This document shows, piece after piece, positions 20,101-32,625 of a stretch of DNA of 64,000 bases (position 1 is the first letter of the stretch; every line of letters starts with the position of its first letter). Made by a program: the position numbers and the translations under genes. The notes beneath the pieces were generated by a model, which saw only the letters and a program-made list of their open reading frames with translations, searched no databases and was not told the DNA's origin. Origin of the DNA: Isoetes taiwanensis (taxonomy: Eukaryota > Streptophyta > Lycopodiopsida > Isoetales > Isoetaceae); the NCBI GenBank assembly GCA_021234155.1, contig JAJEKV010000054.1:1054001-1118000 (forward strand). Reading direction: 5' to 3'.

Positions 20101-22179
20101 ATGGCTACTGGATGGACATTCCATTTGCAACAGCATGCGCAATTCGGTAGTGCAGACTCAAACATTAAATTCTATGGCGGAGACAACAAAAGAAATGGCG
20201 ATTATAATTTCTCCGCAAAATTGCGGAAAAGCGATCACGAGGCTACCTATGCTTCTCTTCTGAGGCAACTTAGTGACCCAACAGCTCTTGCAGCAGGTAG
20301 AATTGTTCATGTAAAAATTCTTAAAATCAAGTTAAATGACAGCAGATATCTGGGAAATCTTTTAGTGGATATGTATGGTAAATGCGATGCCCTAGAGGAT
20401 GCAAGGGAAGTTTTTGATAAAATGCGTAAGCCAAATGTATATTCTTGGACTATTATGGTTGCAGCATATGCTCATAATGGTTACTTAGAGGATGCCGGTC
20501 TACTTTTTAACAAAATGCCACGCCGCAATTTGGTTGTTTGGAATGCCATGATGTGTGCATATTCTCAGTATGGCTATGACTTTGAAGCACTTCAACTTTT
20601 CCAGCAGATGCAGCTGACAGGCATGAGACCAGACAAGGTCACATTCATCACTATTCTTTCTGTATGTGCTAGAAAAGGCGACCTTACCAAAGGAAAAGAA
20701 GTGCATGAAAGCATCAAAAAGCACAGCCTTCATTCGGAGGTTATAGTGGGAAATGCACTTTTAAACATGTATATCAAGTGTGGTGAAGTGGAAGATGCTT
20801 GGGCTGCTTTTAACCACATGTCCCTACGTGATGTAGCTTCTTGGAATGCTATGATTTCAGGAGGAGGTGTCTTACTGGAACACACTCTGCAGTTCTTGGA
20901 GAAAATGCAGTTAGATGGTCAGACCCCAAATGAAATTACATTTATCAGTATTCTTAGCTTACATAATCACCCAAAAGCTTTAGTTAAGGGAATGTATCTG
21001 CATGCCATTATTAGAGGTAGTAAATTCAGAATAGATGTTGCTGTAAACAATGCACTTATCACTATGTATGGCAAATGTGGTGGCATGAAAGCAGCGGCTG
21101 ATGTATTTGATAAAATGCCCGATCGCAATTTAATTAGCTGGAATGCCATAATTGTTGTATATGCACAATACAGACATAATCAAGAAACTTTAATGCTTTT
21201 CCAGGAAATGCAGTTTCAAGGTCTGGTGCCAGATAGGTTCACCATAGCAAGCCTCTTTTCTGTGTTTGCTAACCAAGCAGATGTGCAACCCCAAATGTTT
21301 GAGAACCCCTGTGGACAAGGAAGCATGGAAACAAGTAATGGGGACAAAGTCTATAACAGACTTGGCCTGCTTGATGGCATTCGTAGGCTGTTCGAAGATA
21401 CACAAGAGAAAGATGTGGTGTTGTGGAATGCAATGACTGTAATGTATGCTCAGCATGGATACTTTAAGGAGGCCCTTCAATTACTTAAGCAGATGGAGCT
21501 AGAAAATGTGATACCAGATGCAACTGTCTGTGTTACTATACTTTCTACTTATGCGAGCCAGGCTCTCTTAGCTCAAGGCAAAAGGATACATTGCTGCCTC
21601 TTGCAGAATGATTCCAGATCTAGCATAATTGTTAGTACTGCACTTGTAAATCTGTATGGAAAATTTGGTAACTTGTGGGGTGCGCAAAAAGTATTTGATG
21701 AGATGGCAAAACGAAATGTTGTTTCTTGGACTGCCCTTATCTCAGCATATGGCCAACATGGTGTCGGTAACCAAGCACTTAAGCTCTTCAATGAAATGCA
21801 GGAAGAAGGTGTGATGCCAGATAAGGTGAGTATACTAACCTTAATGTCTGCATGTAGCCATGCTGGACTGATTCACGAGGGTATTTATTTGTTTATATCA
21901 ATGGATGACATCCATGGCCTTCTACCGAGCCAAGAGCATTACCATTGTCTTATTGACCTGCTTGGAAGGGCAGGATGGCTAGATGAAGCTGAGAATCTAA
22001 TTGCTAGCACACAACTCAAGCCCATGAATACAACATGGATGACCTTGCTCAGTGCCTGCAACACTTTTGTTGATGTTGAGAAAGGAAATCGTGCAGCAGA
22101 AAGTCTGTTTGATTTGGATCCAAATAATGCCATACCATATATATTGCTGGCAAATCTCTATGCCACTGCTAAAGGATAG
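20101..22179 (+). CDS. PLS-class pentatricopeptide repeat protein, 692 aa
   Basis: PLS-type PPR proteins are plant organelle RNA-binding factors, mostly for editing or processing. The single uninterrupted frame starts at ATG 20101. Tandem P/L/S motifs run from about residue 55 to the C-terminus, for example LVDMYGKCDALEDAREVFDK, NVYSWTIMVAAYAHNGYLED, FNKMPRRNLVVWNAMMCAYS and FDEMAKRNVVSWTALISAYG. The last part reads LIDLLGRAGWLDEAENLI and DLDPNNAIPYILLANLYATA, the start of an E-type motif. It stops after AKG, so E2/E+ and DYW or H-type tails are absent, and downstream frames do not restore them. Such genes are typically intronless. No targeting signal can be judged by eye. It lies just downstream of a MULE end. 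It is the best candidate for an intact host gene here, possibly C-terminally truncated. Confidence 0.85.
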   Translation: MATGWTFHLQQHAQFGSADSNIKFYGGDNKRNGDYNFSAKLRKSDHEATYASLLRQLSDPTALAAGRIVHVKILKIKLNDSRYLGNLLVDMYGKCDALEDAREVFDKMRKPNVYSWTIMVAAYAHNGYLEDAGLLFNKMPRRNLVVWNAMMCAYSQYGYDFEALQLFQQMQLTGMRPDKVTFITILSVCARKGDLTKGKEVHESIKKHSLHSEVIVGNALLNMYIKCGEVEDAWAAFNHMSLRDVASWNAMISGGGVLLEHTLQFLEKMQLDGQTPNEITFISILSLHNHPKALVKGMYLHAIIRGSKFRIDVAVNNALITMYGKCGGMKAAADVFDKMPDRNLISWNAIIVVYAQYRHNQETLMLFQEMQFQGLVPDRFTIASLFSVFANQADVQPQMFENPCGQGSMETSNGDKVYNRLGLLDGIRRLFEDTQEKDVVLWNAMTVMYAQHGYFKEALQLLKQMELENVIPDATVCVTILSTYASQALLAQGKRIHCCLLQNDSRSSIIVSTALVNLYGKFGNLWGAQKVFDEMAKRNVVSWTALISAYGQHGVGNQALKLFNEMQEEGVMPDKVSILTLMSACSHAGLIHEGIYLFISMDDIHGLLPSQEHYHCLIDLLGRAGWLDEAENLIASTQLKPMNTTWMTLLSACNTFVDVEKGNRAAESLFDLDPNNAIPYILLANLYATAKG

Positions 22180-22892
22180 GCAACTACAAAAGCTTGATCC
22201 ATATCCTCTAAGAATGAACAAGTAAAGACATGTCAAGACATTGCTGACCATGTTGAGACATTTTCACGACCTTGTGATGGGAAAGGCTGGCAAAAGAAAG
22301 GGGTCCTTAGAAAAAAGGGCATTCCGAAAGGTATTGCTTTGCAGCTTAATTCTGCACCATGAGCCATCCTTCTGCTGATTATTCAATGTTTGATCTGGAA
22401 TCCTATGCATAAAGATATGAAGTGGTGAACAACATAGGGGAGATATTACTAACATGTTTAGCAGGAGCAAGGGATTCACTATGAGATATGGGAGGGCATA
22501 CACGCTTGTAAACGACTGTAGGTTTTTTATCCTTGCATTTTAGAAACCCATATTCTTGGTATCAGGGTTCAGGGATAACACCAACGTGTAAAGAAAGTTC
22601 TTTTGACTCGTGGTTTATGAGTCAAATCCAGAGCTCTAAGCAAGGACGACAGCATAAATCGAACCCAGAGTTCCATATCCTATCCTCTTGCAGGAAATAG
22701 AGTTCCTTGACAGCCAAAAGATGGAGAATTTGGGGGCCTCGCTTGCCAACCTTGCCAAAAATTGAATACTTGCCACGGGTTTAATAGAGCTGCGTCAAGA
22801 TTGGTTCCATAGCAAGACCATTCCATGCACATGCAATAATGTGGAGCTTAATCATTTGCAGCAATATCTGGACGCATGTTTCATATGCAAGC
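22180..22892. other. Downstream of PPR gene, no gene seen
   Basis: I could not recover the remainder of a PPR C-terminal tail in any frame. Confidence 0.45.
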
Positions 22893-23045
22893 TTTGGGAT
22901 GCCAGATTTGGAAAGGCTTAAGACAGCACATTATAAGGAGCAAATAAATCCTACTTTAAATCAGCTCACTTTGCCCATGAAGAAACGTTGGGCTATTGCA
23001 TATGAGTGCACCATTGAAAGAAGGAGGTGGGCTCATCTTCCATGA
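22893..23045 (+). pseudogene. Fragment of second-clade LINE C-terminal region
   Basis: Encodes LERLKTAHYKEQINPTLNQL and LPMKKRWAIAYECTIERRRW. These match the order MAHYKQHINPTL...LPMKKRRIIAS in the LINE at 12893-15290. Confidence 0.65.
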
Positions 23046-24129
23046 AAGTGCAGGAGATGTGTGTATGAATGTTGGTAACTAGGAGTCAAGAAATTGCACG
23101 ACTGGAATATCTACATCCCCAAAGCACCCAGGAGGCTTGTATAAACCGAGGAGGCAGCTTGTCCAGATGTCAGCCACATCACCGGAAGTAGAAGACCTCT
23201 GGAAAATTGCCTTTACCTCAGTGTATGGCAAACTATTTTAAATGAATAGGAAAGTTTCCTTCTAGGTGTAGGATGAACAGGCAGCTGCAAATTTGGATGG
23301 GATTTATCCTAGTAATAAAATTTTGGTTTGGAAAATTTCTTTCAAATCTCAAAAAAGAAAAACTGAAACAAATTTATAGCTTACAAAGAAAAAAGTTCAT
23401 TTCCAACAACATTCTATTAAATTCCAACGAAATTAACATAAACAAGTCATGTTCCTGCATGTTTAGCCTGTGTACTCTCTGCCTGATGTACGTGCTGCGT
23501 GTTTTCATGCTCTCCTTTATCAATCCTCCAATTCAAGGTACATCGTCTCCCAACGTGATTTTTTGTGGCCATGCAACGCTTCTTTGCTACTGGAACCTTT
23601 GGCATATTAAAGGGGAAAACAAGAGGATGAAAACAAAAGAAATAATGCAAGTAGAAAATAGATTCAATGTCCACTTTTTACCGCCTCAATGCCTCGATTT
23701 GGCAATAGACCGGAACCAACTCTTCTACACCTGCATGTTTTGAAGAATAGAAGAATGGATATGGAATCCATCCACGGTGATCAATTTAGGCAATCCAGAT
23801 GAAAAGAAAAACTATATAAACAACAATATCTGAGATAGATAGATACAAAAAACAGAAGAAAAAAGAATGTGACTACTATATCATTTGATTGAGTAAAGCA
23901 TACCTCATCAAAAAGCAGTTGTAAGATGCAAGGATCAGAGTAGTGGATTGCAAGAAGTGCAGGAAATGCTTGTTATCACATTTAAGGGTGTGAACTGGAC
24001 TTGAACCCACTACCTCTAGAGTGGTAGCTGTGCATCCTAACTGAAAAGGCCACGATGATTTGGATGAAACCAAATCACACGCTCCAGAACTGATGGTTAA
24101 TCGTCATATAAATGTGACACTTGTCTACA
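23046..24129. other. No gene; contains a tRNA-like sequence
   Basis: An open frame of 156 codons at 23273-23743 has no recognisable motif. Apart from the tRNA-like stretch at 23984-24063 nothing stands out. Confidence 0.4.
23984..24063 (-). repeat. tRNA-like / SINE-head sequence
   Basis: On the minus strand there is an A-box-like CAGTTAGGATG, a 5-bp stem CTACC...GGTAG with an 8-base loop, and a perfect B-box-like GGGTTCAAGTCC. The acceptor and T-stem do not pair properly, so this is not a functional tRNA gene. A tRNA-derived SINE head is the likely reading. Confidence 0.4.
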
Positions 24130-24719
24130 ATGGAACCAGAGAAATTTCTATGCGTCATTCATGACAAGATGGATCAACAAAAAACCTATTTGCCCCAGTT
24201 TAGGGCTATACCAAAGTCTGTTGCAAGGTCTTTCCCATTGCAAATATCACTAGCTGGATTCATAACTCATGGCCAGGGAGCAGTGCATCACGGTCATTTT
24301 ACATTAGAATTATGGAGTGATGGTCCAAACTTCCATGTTGGTAGCATTGCAAAAGCATTGCGCGATTTGGAACATGATTTTAATGGAGATGTTCATTCTT
24401 GTAAGCCATTGCAATATCTCTTCAAGGCATTGCCTGACATTGGTCCCATGAAACTAAAGGATTTGACCATAGGAAGGATGAATGGGACAGCACCTTCAAT
24501 TCATGTAAATCCAATACCAGGGCGCCGACTACCCAAGAAGCTACTCTTGCAACTTGACAATTGTGCTGGCCAGAATAAAAAAGGATACTTGTTTGCATAC
24601 TTGTCGTATCTTACATGGGTTGGAGTGTTTGAAATGGTCTATGTTGGTTACTTGATGCCTGGCCACACACGCGAAGACATTGATGCAATGTTTGGGCATT
24701 ATAGGATCAAATTGCAGGA
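24130..24719 (+). pseudogene. DUF7869-type transposon gene, copy 2, 5' part
   Basis: An open frame from ATG 24130 reads PEKFLCVIHDKMDQQKTYLP, LWSDGPNFHVGSIAKALRDL, LPKKLLLQLDNCAGQNKKGY and VGYLMPGHTREDIDAMFGHY, then RIKLQE. There it meets an A-run and the inserted LINE. The frame resumes 37.2 kb away at 61917 (LQ.KSDVTTYPRLLELF). The motifs D (SDGPNFH), DN (QLDNCAGQNK) and GHTxEDID are those of the DUF7869 family of plant and animal mobile-element proteins. The part upstream of PEKF is not seen here, although copy 1 retains it. It would be intact in this part but for the insertion. Confidence 0.75.
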
Positions 24720-24901
24720 AAAAAAAAAAAAAAAAATTGTGGAGCGCCTATTTTCTTGAAAATGGCGGTTTTTTTCAGTTTCAACCCAATTCTTGGAAAA
24801 TTTGCTTGAGATCGGCCTATCCTGCTTCGAATTGATCGAATTCTTGCGCCAATTGCCTGCTACCCCTGTAGAGGGTTAGCATTGGGATGAATTAACTTCT
24901 C

Positions 24902-26087
24902 ATGGACAATCGAATTTCCACAATTCTGTGGCAGGAATCAAAGATTATCTGTGGTTTTCTTAAGGGAAGAGATTCGAACCTTTGGAACAGTTTCATCCAT
25001 AAACAGATCTTTCCGGAGAACTTATTTCAAATTGAATACTCCTTCTCACCGAGTTGCATCAAATTTGAAATCCAAATAATTGAATCTTGGTTGGATGCCG
25101 TAGTGGAATCTCACCCTTAGATTTCTTTGGCAAAGAAATTAATCTTCAGCTTAGATGGGTTGGACTACCTACTTTTTTTCCCTAATTGTAACTCTAGATA
25201 TTTCTCCTCGAAAGTTTGTCAGTACATTGTGGGAGATAATATCAAAAATGCTGCATCATCTGCAAAAGGCTTTGGGGACATTTCTGCCAAGATGCATAAT
25301 GATATCTGGAATGATGTCAGAAATACAGATTTTGGAAACCAAGATCAGATACAAACTTTGGATTTAGCTGGTCAGAATTTTGTTCATCAGAATCAGTCAA
25401 CTTGGGTTAAATCCAATGGCAGTAAAAGAAGGATTGAAAAAAAGAGGCAACAGAGACAGAAAATTGCTCAACAAGACTCAGGATCTTCTCAAGTTCTCAC
25501 TGGCTCTACTCAAATATCTGGTGGAATTAAAATCTTAAATAAAGGAGATTTTTTTCTGCATCAAATCACTATGGCAGCTGGCAATCAGCATAAAACCATT
25601 GTCAATTCACTGAAGAATAATGAAGGGAATCATAACAGATTCATGGCCAAGGGGAAATCTCTTATGCATTTTGATTTGCACAAGACCTTGAATAACATCT
25701 TGCAGATTCTAAGGTCAATGCTGCCTCTAATAATAAGGCAACATCTAAAGTTGTTAAGGGATTTCCTAAAAATTTTCAGCATGGGATTAAGATTAATCCT
25801 TCTCAGATTAATCCCCAAAGGAAAAAGAGTGAGGAGTCCTTAATTATGGAAAATAAGAACACTATGGAAAATTCTGTGGAAGATTCAACCTTCAAAAAAA
25901 CAGATGCTCAGGAAAATATTACTGGCTATCAAAATAGCAGCAATTTTGCAACCTCTAATGTCAACTTCACAGATAAGGTAATTTGCAGCAATAGATTCAA
26001 AAGTTTGTCTGACACAAATTATGCGACTAATGCGGATACTGAAGAGCCAAGATCTGATCACATTTCTCGACCTCCCCTTGCAATTCC
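24902..26087 (+). pseudogene. LINE ORF1, N-terminal part
   Basis: ORF1 encodes the RNA-binding chaperone of LINE particles. The frame runs from ATG 24902 (MDNRISTILWQESKIICGFL) with one TAG stop at 25118-25120, continues AKKLIFSLDGLDYLLFF, then a Gln/Lys-rich part (GSKRRIEKKRQQRQKIAQQD). It frameshifts near 25690 into NFQHGIKINPSQINPQRKKS and ends RSDHISRPPLAIP at the target duplication 26080-26087. It resumes at 46378 as STSSAPISCPSTSNATMLPP. No zinc knuckle seen. Assignment rests on position before ORF2 and plant-LINE-like composition. Confidence 0.6.
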
Positions 26088-27342
26088 CAAGGGGGGTTCA
26101 CCCAATGGTCACGTATGTACCAACTGAGTGAACGTTTAGGGGTTTTTTAAGTGGTCAGTCGACCGTATACGGTCGGGAGGTTATACGCCTCCACTATTCA
26201 ATTTCCAGCTTTGGACGTAAGGGAGCAAAGGCGGGAACTAGAGAACCCGTAGGTGGTCGATTTGGGTATTTCGAGTGGTGGATTTGAGAACCCGTAGGTG
26301 GTCGATTTGGGTATTTCGAGTGGTGGATTTGAGAAGGAGCTAACCGTTTGCACATTTGTGGTTGATGTAGTCGGCTTCATGTTCTTCTTTGGCAACAAGG
26401 GAGCTCAAGAACAACTCAAGAACTTGATCACCAAATTGCATTATCTCACCACCACTCAGTTTCTTACTCGATTTTGAAGTCATTTGCAGCAAATTCCTTG
26501 CAAGGTGAAAGTGTAAGTCATTGCTTTCTTCAAACAAAACAACTAATTCAGGGTTTCTGACAGTTTCTGGCTTGATCTTCTTAATGCAGCAGCCAAGAAG
26601 ACTTCATTGTTCTTATTTGATCAAAGATATGTATTATTTGGAAGTTCTTAAGATGAAAAATCGTTTCAGGTCTCTTTAGGACTGATTTATTATTGAAGGT
26701 CAGTTTGCTGCCACCTTTATGCATAAAGAATGCATTGTTTGAGAATAAGGGGTTTGTCACTTATTTGAATACTTGCCATCTTAATTTTGTATGCTTTCTT
26801 AATGATGTTTATGCCCCAAAATCAGGGTTCAGGGTTCCTAAAGTCGCATTCATACCATAACTCATCATTGCATTGCATATACCTGATTATAGATCATAAA
26901 CAAATCTCCCTTTCAAGCATTGTCACTAATACTCTTTCTCATTTTTTAATGCAGCAGTCGAGAAGCTAGCCAAGACGACTTTATTGCCTAGTATTTGATC
27001 ACATGTATGATTATTGGAACCTTCTTAAGCTCAGAATTCAGATTTTTATCATTTTAGGGCTGATTTATGTTTGAATTGTCAATGTGGTTGTGCTTTAGCT
27101 TTCTGGGCTGTCATAACATGTTATTTCAGACTCAAAGGAGCCTTTAAGTAGCCTCCTTCTTGCTTATATCAGGGCTGTAACAGACCCTAATTGGGCTGCC
27201 CTTTTGCTGCCCCATTTCAGCCCCATTTGTGCAATGCAATGTTTGGAATGTTGGGAATGTTCTTTTGCATGCTAGTTAGCTAGTATTTGTTAGATTTCTT
27301 TTCATAGTGTGTAGCTCACGTGCTTGCTTCACATGCAGATAA
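26088..27342. other. 5' region of the DNA element
   Basis: Holds a perfect 45-bp tandem pair at 26241-26285 and 26286-26330. It also holds a diverged pair of about 130 bp at 26578-26700 and 26943-27080 (both start TTAATGCAGCAG and contain TTTGATCA and GGACTGATT / GGGCTGATT). It is upstream of the ATG at 27343 and may include leader introns. Confidence 0.5.
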
Positions 27343-28165
27343 ATGGCGACACACATGAATGTTGTTATTTGCCTTAGCGAGGGAGATGAAAACAAGCAAG
27401 AAGTTGGATTTGTAAAGGTACATGTGAATGCACATTATTCGGATTTACGGCGAGAGATTCAAGAAGATGAGCTAGAAGCTTTGGAGGGCCAGGAATTTGT
27501 GTTTTTAGGGGAAAGAAAGCTTGCCTTGTCCAAGAAGCAAGGGGCAAGATTTATAGTGAATGAGGATGAGGTGTGTGTGAAGATCGTAGGTGCCTCAGCT
27601 GATAATCAGCCCATTCAGCCCACTAAACGAAGGAAATTGGTGCTTGTAGAAGAAGAGGAGGATGTAGAAGTGATCACTATGGAAGGGGTGAGTACCAATA
27701 TAAAGCAAGAAGATGACATTGAACCCATTGAACCACTTCAGAGTCAAGAGTCTATGAGCAGATTACAATCCAAAATAGCTACAAGATCTCTAACTAATAA
27801 GTGGTTGTATGCATATCGAAGGGCAAAAATGAAGATGAAGCTTGAAGGCAAGAAAGATCGTTTTGAGCTAATGTCTTATGACTTTAATGGCGCTGTTGTA
27901 TTTTGTATTTGGTATGTGGAGTGCCATGCACGATATGGAAAGGGAGGAGAGGATATGATGTACAATTACACGGCTCGTCATGTACAATCCAAAGAACATA
28001 AAATCAATCTTCAAAGAAACCTTGATGCCACCCAAGAGAATGTCTCGGAAGTGAATAGTAAGGAAGATATTATAGCTGAAAACAAGGCTGCTGTGGAGGC
28101 TTGTATGGCCACTAAAGTGAGGCCTTTTGTGGAGGAGACACATGTAGACTTTGACTTGTACAATG

Positions 28166-28668
28166 TGTTGGAAATGACAAAATTATGTGTCATGTGATAT
28201 TCTAATCTATGAGAAGCAGTGGCAGTAGATTAGAGTTGTTAAATGGTGTCATGTTATTCAAAGTTAAGCAGTTGAATGGGGGAGACCTATGAGAAGCAGT
28301 GGCAGTAGGTCAAAGTCAAAGTCAAAGTCAAAGGTGGCGGGCACACCCTACCCGGGTGTTGCTGGGCTCGCTAGAAACACACAGACACCCCCTGCCCGCC
28401 ACTTAGGGTTTTGGGTTGACTGGTCAACGGGTCAAAGTCAACGACAGCTGGAAGATAAGGACAGCAGGGCATCCTATTATTAGGCAAGTTGAAAAACTTT
28501 CTATATGAAGGGCATGCACGATTTGACAAGTGGATATATCCAGGTCATAGAAAATATGTGGCTGAGTGCAGATACAGGTGCGTGTATGCAAATATAGGTG
28601 CGGGAGGGGTTTGAAGGAGACAGAGTCTTGGCATACTTGGGTTCGAATCCCAAGCTCTGATTCTAACA
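28166..28668 (+). repeat. Left copia LTR
   Basis: Begins TGTTGGAAATGAC. A TCAAAG array (GTCAAAGTCAAAGTCAAAG, near 28312) is shared with the right LTR. Ends ATTCTAACA next to the primer binding site. Confidence 0.92.
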
Positions 28669-31600
28669 TTGGTATCAGAGCTAACTAAATCCTGCCCTGT
28701 GATAATGACAACCAGATTCGGGGCAAATCTATTGAACTCTATTGAAGTTTTTAAAGGAGATAGATGTGCTAGAAAAACAATTAAGGAAGATGAAATTGTT
28801 TGAGAAAGATAACTTGACTGACTTTTTGGAGAGATTTGATTCTATTATTGCAGATCTTGAGGGAGCTGGAAATATCTTGAATGAACAGTATCAAATACTA
28901 GCTTTGGCAAGAGCAGTATCTCATAATAGTCACTTGGCAACTTTACTCAGAAATGTAGCCACTTCCAAGGAGCATGCTATCAGAATGATACGCACAGAAT
29001 TTGAACAGTCTACTATTACTCAGGAGGAAGCTGATCAGTCCTCAGAGATCTTGTATGCAGGTAAGACTAAAAGAGGTGGTTTTTCAAGAGGAAAAGTAGG
29101 ACCTTGTTATGCATGTAATCAAAGAGTGAGTGTCCAAACAATAGTGAGAAGGAATTTAGATGTTTCAATTGTGAAGGCAAAGGTCATTTTGCTTCTGATT
29201 GCCCAAGCCCTAAAAAGGGAAGAGGTCGAGGGAGATTTTCTGGAACTTATAGAGGTGGCAGGGGCAAGGGAAAATTCAAAGGAGGCTCAAGTATTAATGT
29301 GGTAGAAAAACAAGATAGTAGTGAAGGTGAACTTGAGGATGACACCTTGGAGGTAAGGAAGAATTTAACTTGCAATGTTTCAGAGTTTCCAAGGAAAAGC
29401 AATAACCAATTTGTTGTTATAGATTCAGGAGCAGAAAAAAGTGTGATGTGTGATTTGCATATGCTTAAGGAGTGGGAAAAGAAAGAAGGACATGTGCAAC
29501 TTGGTGATGGGGGTTTGAAGAAAATAGAAGATACCGAGTTTTAGAGTTGTTTGACTTAAATGGCAAAATTGTAAAATTGAGAGATGTTTTGTGTGTGCCC
29601 AGCCTTGTTAGAAATCTCATATCCCAGATGCCACCGGGTGGATTTGGGATATAAAGTGTCTTTGTTGAACAGATCCATTGTAAAGTGTTTCTTAATGGTG
29701 AATTAAAGTTTATTGGCAAAAGAGTTGGTAATCTTTTTGGATTGAATATGGAGCATCTTCATGAAATTAATCTTGTGGAATATTCAGATGTGAAAGTATG
29801 GCATATCGATTATGTCATGTAAATGCCGCAATAATTAAAAGGCTTTGGGAAAAAGGGATTAATATCCGCCAAGGTACAAAATGAAAAGTTTTTATGTGGA
29901 GGTCGCCAACTTGGAAAGCAATCAAGATTGCCATTTAAAAGGTCACACAAAAAGAGCAAAGGGCATTTTGGATTTGGTACATACAGATTTATGTGGTCCT
30001 ATAAATGTTACTAGTTTGAGTGGGCATAAATATTTCATGAGCTTTTATTGATGATTTCAGCAGAAAAAAACCAAGTGTTATATTTTGAAAACAAAAGACC
30101 AAGCTAGTGATGCTTTGAAGTTATTTATCAAAAACCGAGCTAGAAACCGGAAGAAAGATAAAGTGCATAAGGTCGACGAGGGGAGGTGAATATATCTCCG
30201 ATGAATTTAAAGCTTTTGTGTAAACAGGGGAATCAAGAGGCAATTGACATGCAGATACTCACCACAACAAAATGGAGTTGCAGAAAGGAAAAATAGAACC
30301 TTGCTTGATGTTTGGAGATCCATGTTGAAGTATTCTCGGTTTACCAAATTATTTATGGGATGAAGTCGTGAAGACAAATTGCCTACATTCAAAACTTGTT
30401 ACCTTCATCAAGTATTAAAGGTGCAATTCCGTAAATGCTTTGGTCCGGTAAGTCACCTTCTTATGATAGATTAAAAGCATATGGGTGTTTATGCTTTGTA
30501 CATGTTCCCCAAGAACCGAGGAAAAAGTTGGATGATAGAGCATACATATCTTATCTAGTAGGGTATGATTCTAACTCAAAAGCATTCGTGATTATATGAC
30601 CCTCTAGAAGAAAAATTATAGTAAGTAGAGATGTGGTCTTCAATGAAAACGAATTTTATAGGAAAATTCCTAAGATAAATACCGAAGATCCATGTGAAAG
30701 TGAAAGGAAAGATAGTATTGAGGAAACAAATCAGTCAATAAGTGAAGAAGAAAAACTCAAGGATTGGAGCAGTAGATTTGAGTGACTCGATAGTGAGTCG
30801 AAATGATTCCAAGTAATGTTGTTGAGCCGTAGTGGAATCAGGTGTTGAGCAAGAGATTGAACACCAAGAGGCGTATGGATAAAATTGATAGACCAAAAAG
30901 AAAACCCGCATCGAACGTAAGCTCAAATATTGGCGAAGAAGCCAAACATGATTTAGAGTCTCATGGTAGAACCGAACTTGGAAAAAGTAAAAGACTTAGA
31001 TCTCGTGTAGGAGAAATTAATATCATTTGACATTTTGATACTTGAAAATGACAAGATTCCACAAAATTATATGGAGGCAGCTTCAAGATATGAATGGAAA
31101 GAACTGAAATGTGCTATGGAAGAAGAAATGAGAGCATTCAAAAGAACAAAACACTTATACAAAGTGGATATTCCTTCCGATAAGAATATAGTTGGAAGTA
31201 AGTGGATCTATAGAATAAAACCAGGAGTAGACAAAAATACAAAGAAATTTAAAGCCGGACTTGTTGCACAAGGCTTTTACACGTAAAAAAGGAGAAGATT
31301 TTGATGAAACATTCTCACCATTGGTAAAGATAAATAGTTTGAGAATGTTATTAGCTATTGCTAATGCTTGTGACCTTGAAATCCATCATATGGATGTAAG
31401 TACAAACATTCTTGAATGCTAAGTTAGAGGAGGAAATTTATTTAAGCCCCTGCACTGGATTTGAAGAGGAAAAAGGAAAAATTTGGAAGTTGAATAGAGC
31501 AGTTTATGGTCTTAAACAATCTCCTAGGGAATGGTATAAATGTATGGATGGATATCTTGTAGAACAAGGTTTTGAGAAGCTCAATTATGATGGTAATATC

Positions 31601-32625
31601 TATAGGTTCAAAATGGGAGATGCCTGTGCATTATTGCTTTATATGTTGATGACAATATTATGATATCAAAGGGAACTCAAGTACTAAATCATTGCAAAGA
31701 TATCTTAAGGAAACGATTCCAAATGAGTGATCTTGGAGAGTTAAAGAGGTTTCGGGCATAGATGTTTACAGGGGGCGTAAATCACAAGATATTAGCTTTG
31801 AGTCAACAAGGGCATATTCAAAACATGTTGAAGAAATTTCATATGGAAGATTGCAATATGGCATATACTCCTATGGTTCCCGGTCACGAGATCTCTCTGC
31901 AGATATGAGTCCAAAAACGTAGTTTGAAAAGCAAACAAATGGAGAAAATACCTTACGAAGTTTGATTGGTTGTTTGTCCTATGTAGACAATTGTACTAGG
32001 CGGACACATTGCATTTGCAGTTAATATTCTCGGTGAGGGTACAATGATGGGCTGGTAAAGGACAATCGGATTGCAGCAAAAAGGATCCTCAAATACTTAA
32101 AAGGTACAATGCATTTTGGTATAGTATTTAATGAAACCAGCTTACAATTGCAGGCTTATTGTGATGCTGATTGGGGAGGAGATTTAGACAAACGAAAATC
32201 AACTTCAGGGTATGTTGTTTTATTAGGTGGAGCCCCAGTTGCTTGGAAGTGCAAGAAGCAAAGCAGCATTGCTTTATCTAGTGCTGAAGCTGAGTACAAC
32301 TCAGCAGCCCTGTTGACTAAGGAACTTATTTGGGAAAGAAGGCTTATGGCAGAATTTGGATTTGCTCAAAGAGGACCAACAATCATTTATTGTGATAATA
32401 CTAGTTGTATTGCCATGACAAAAAATCCAGTTTTGCACGAAAGGTCAAAACACATTGAAATGGAAGTTCATTTTATCAGAGATATGGTCAAAAGAAATCA
32501 AGTGCATTTGACCTATGTTAGTACAGCTGATCAAAGAGCAGATATTCTTACAAAGGCTCTACCTTTATCCGTGATTCCGGGAAATTGTTACAATGTGATG
32601 ACAGGAATATCACATGAAGGGGGAA
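28669..32625 (+). pseudogene. Copia gag-pol polyprotein, many frameshifts
   Basis: Gag: FLKEIDVLEKQLRKMKLFEK onward from 28745 (UBN2-type), with a CCHC knuckle CFNCEGKGHFASDC near 29158-29201 in a shifted frame. Protease: VVIDSGAEKSVMCD (active-site DSG at about 29422). Integrase: VHTDLCGPINVTSLSGHKYF near 29970-30030 and SPQQNGVAERKNRTLLD near 30254-30307. RT: WKELKCAMEEEMRAFKR from 31080, GSKWIYRIKPGVDKNTKKFK, LNRAVYGLKQSPREWY, with YVDD at 31642-31653 just past a frameshift. RNase H: YCDADWGGDLDKRKSTSGYV, SSAEAEYNSA and IYCDNTSCIAM at 32109-32650 in one frame. The many single-base breaks at 29.5-32 kb preclude a functional polyprotein. Confidence 0.9.

Noticed and set aside
19964-20263. 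Upstream alternative start for the PPR gene
   Set aside because: That frame is different from the PPR frame and ends at 20263. ATG 20101 opens the PPR frame directly.
23984-24063. Functional tRNA gene
   Set aside because: The B-box is good, but the anticodon loop has eight bases and the acceptor and T stems do not pair.
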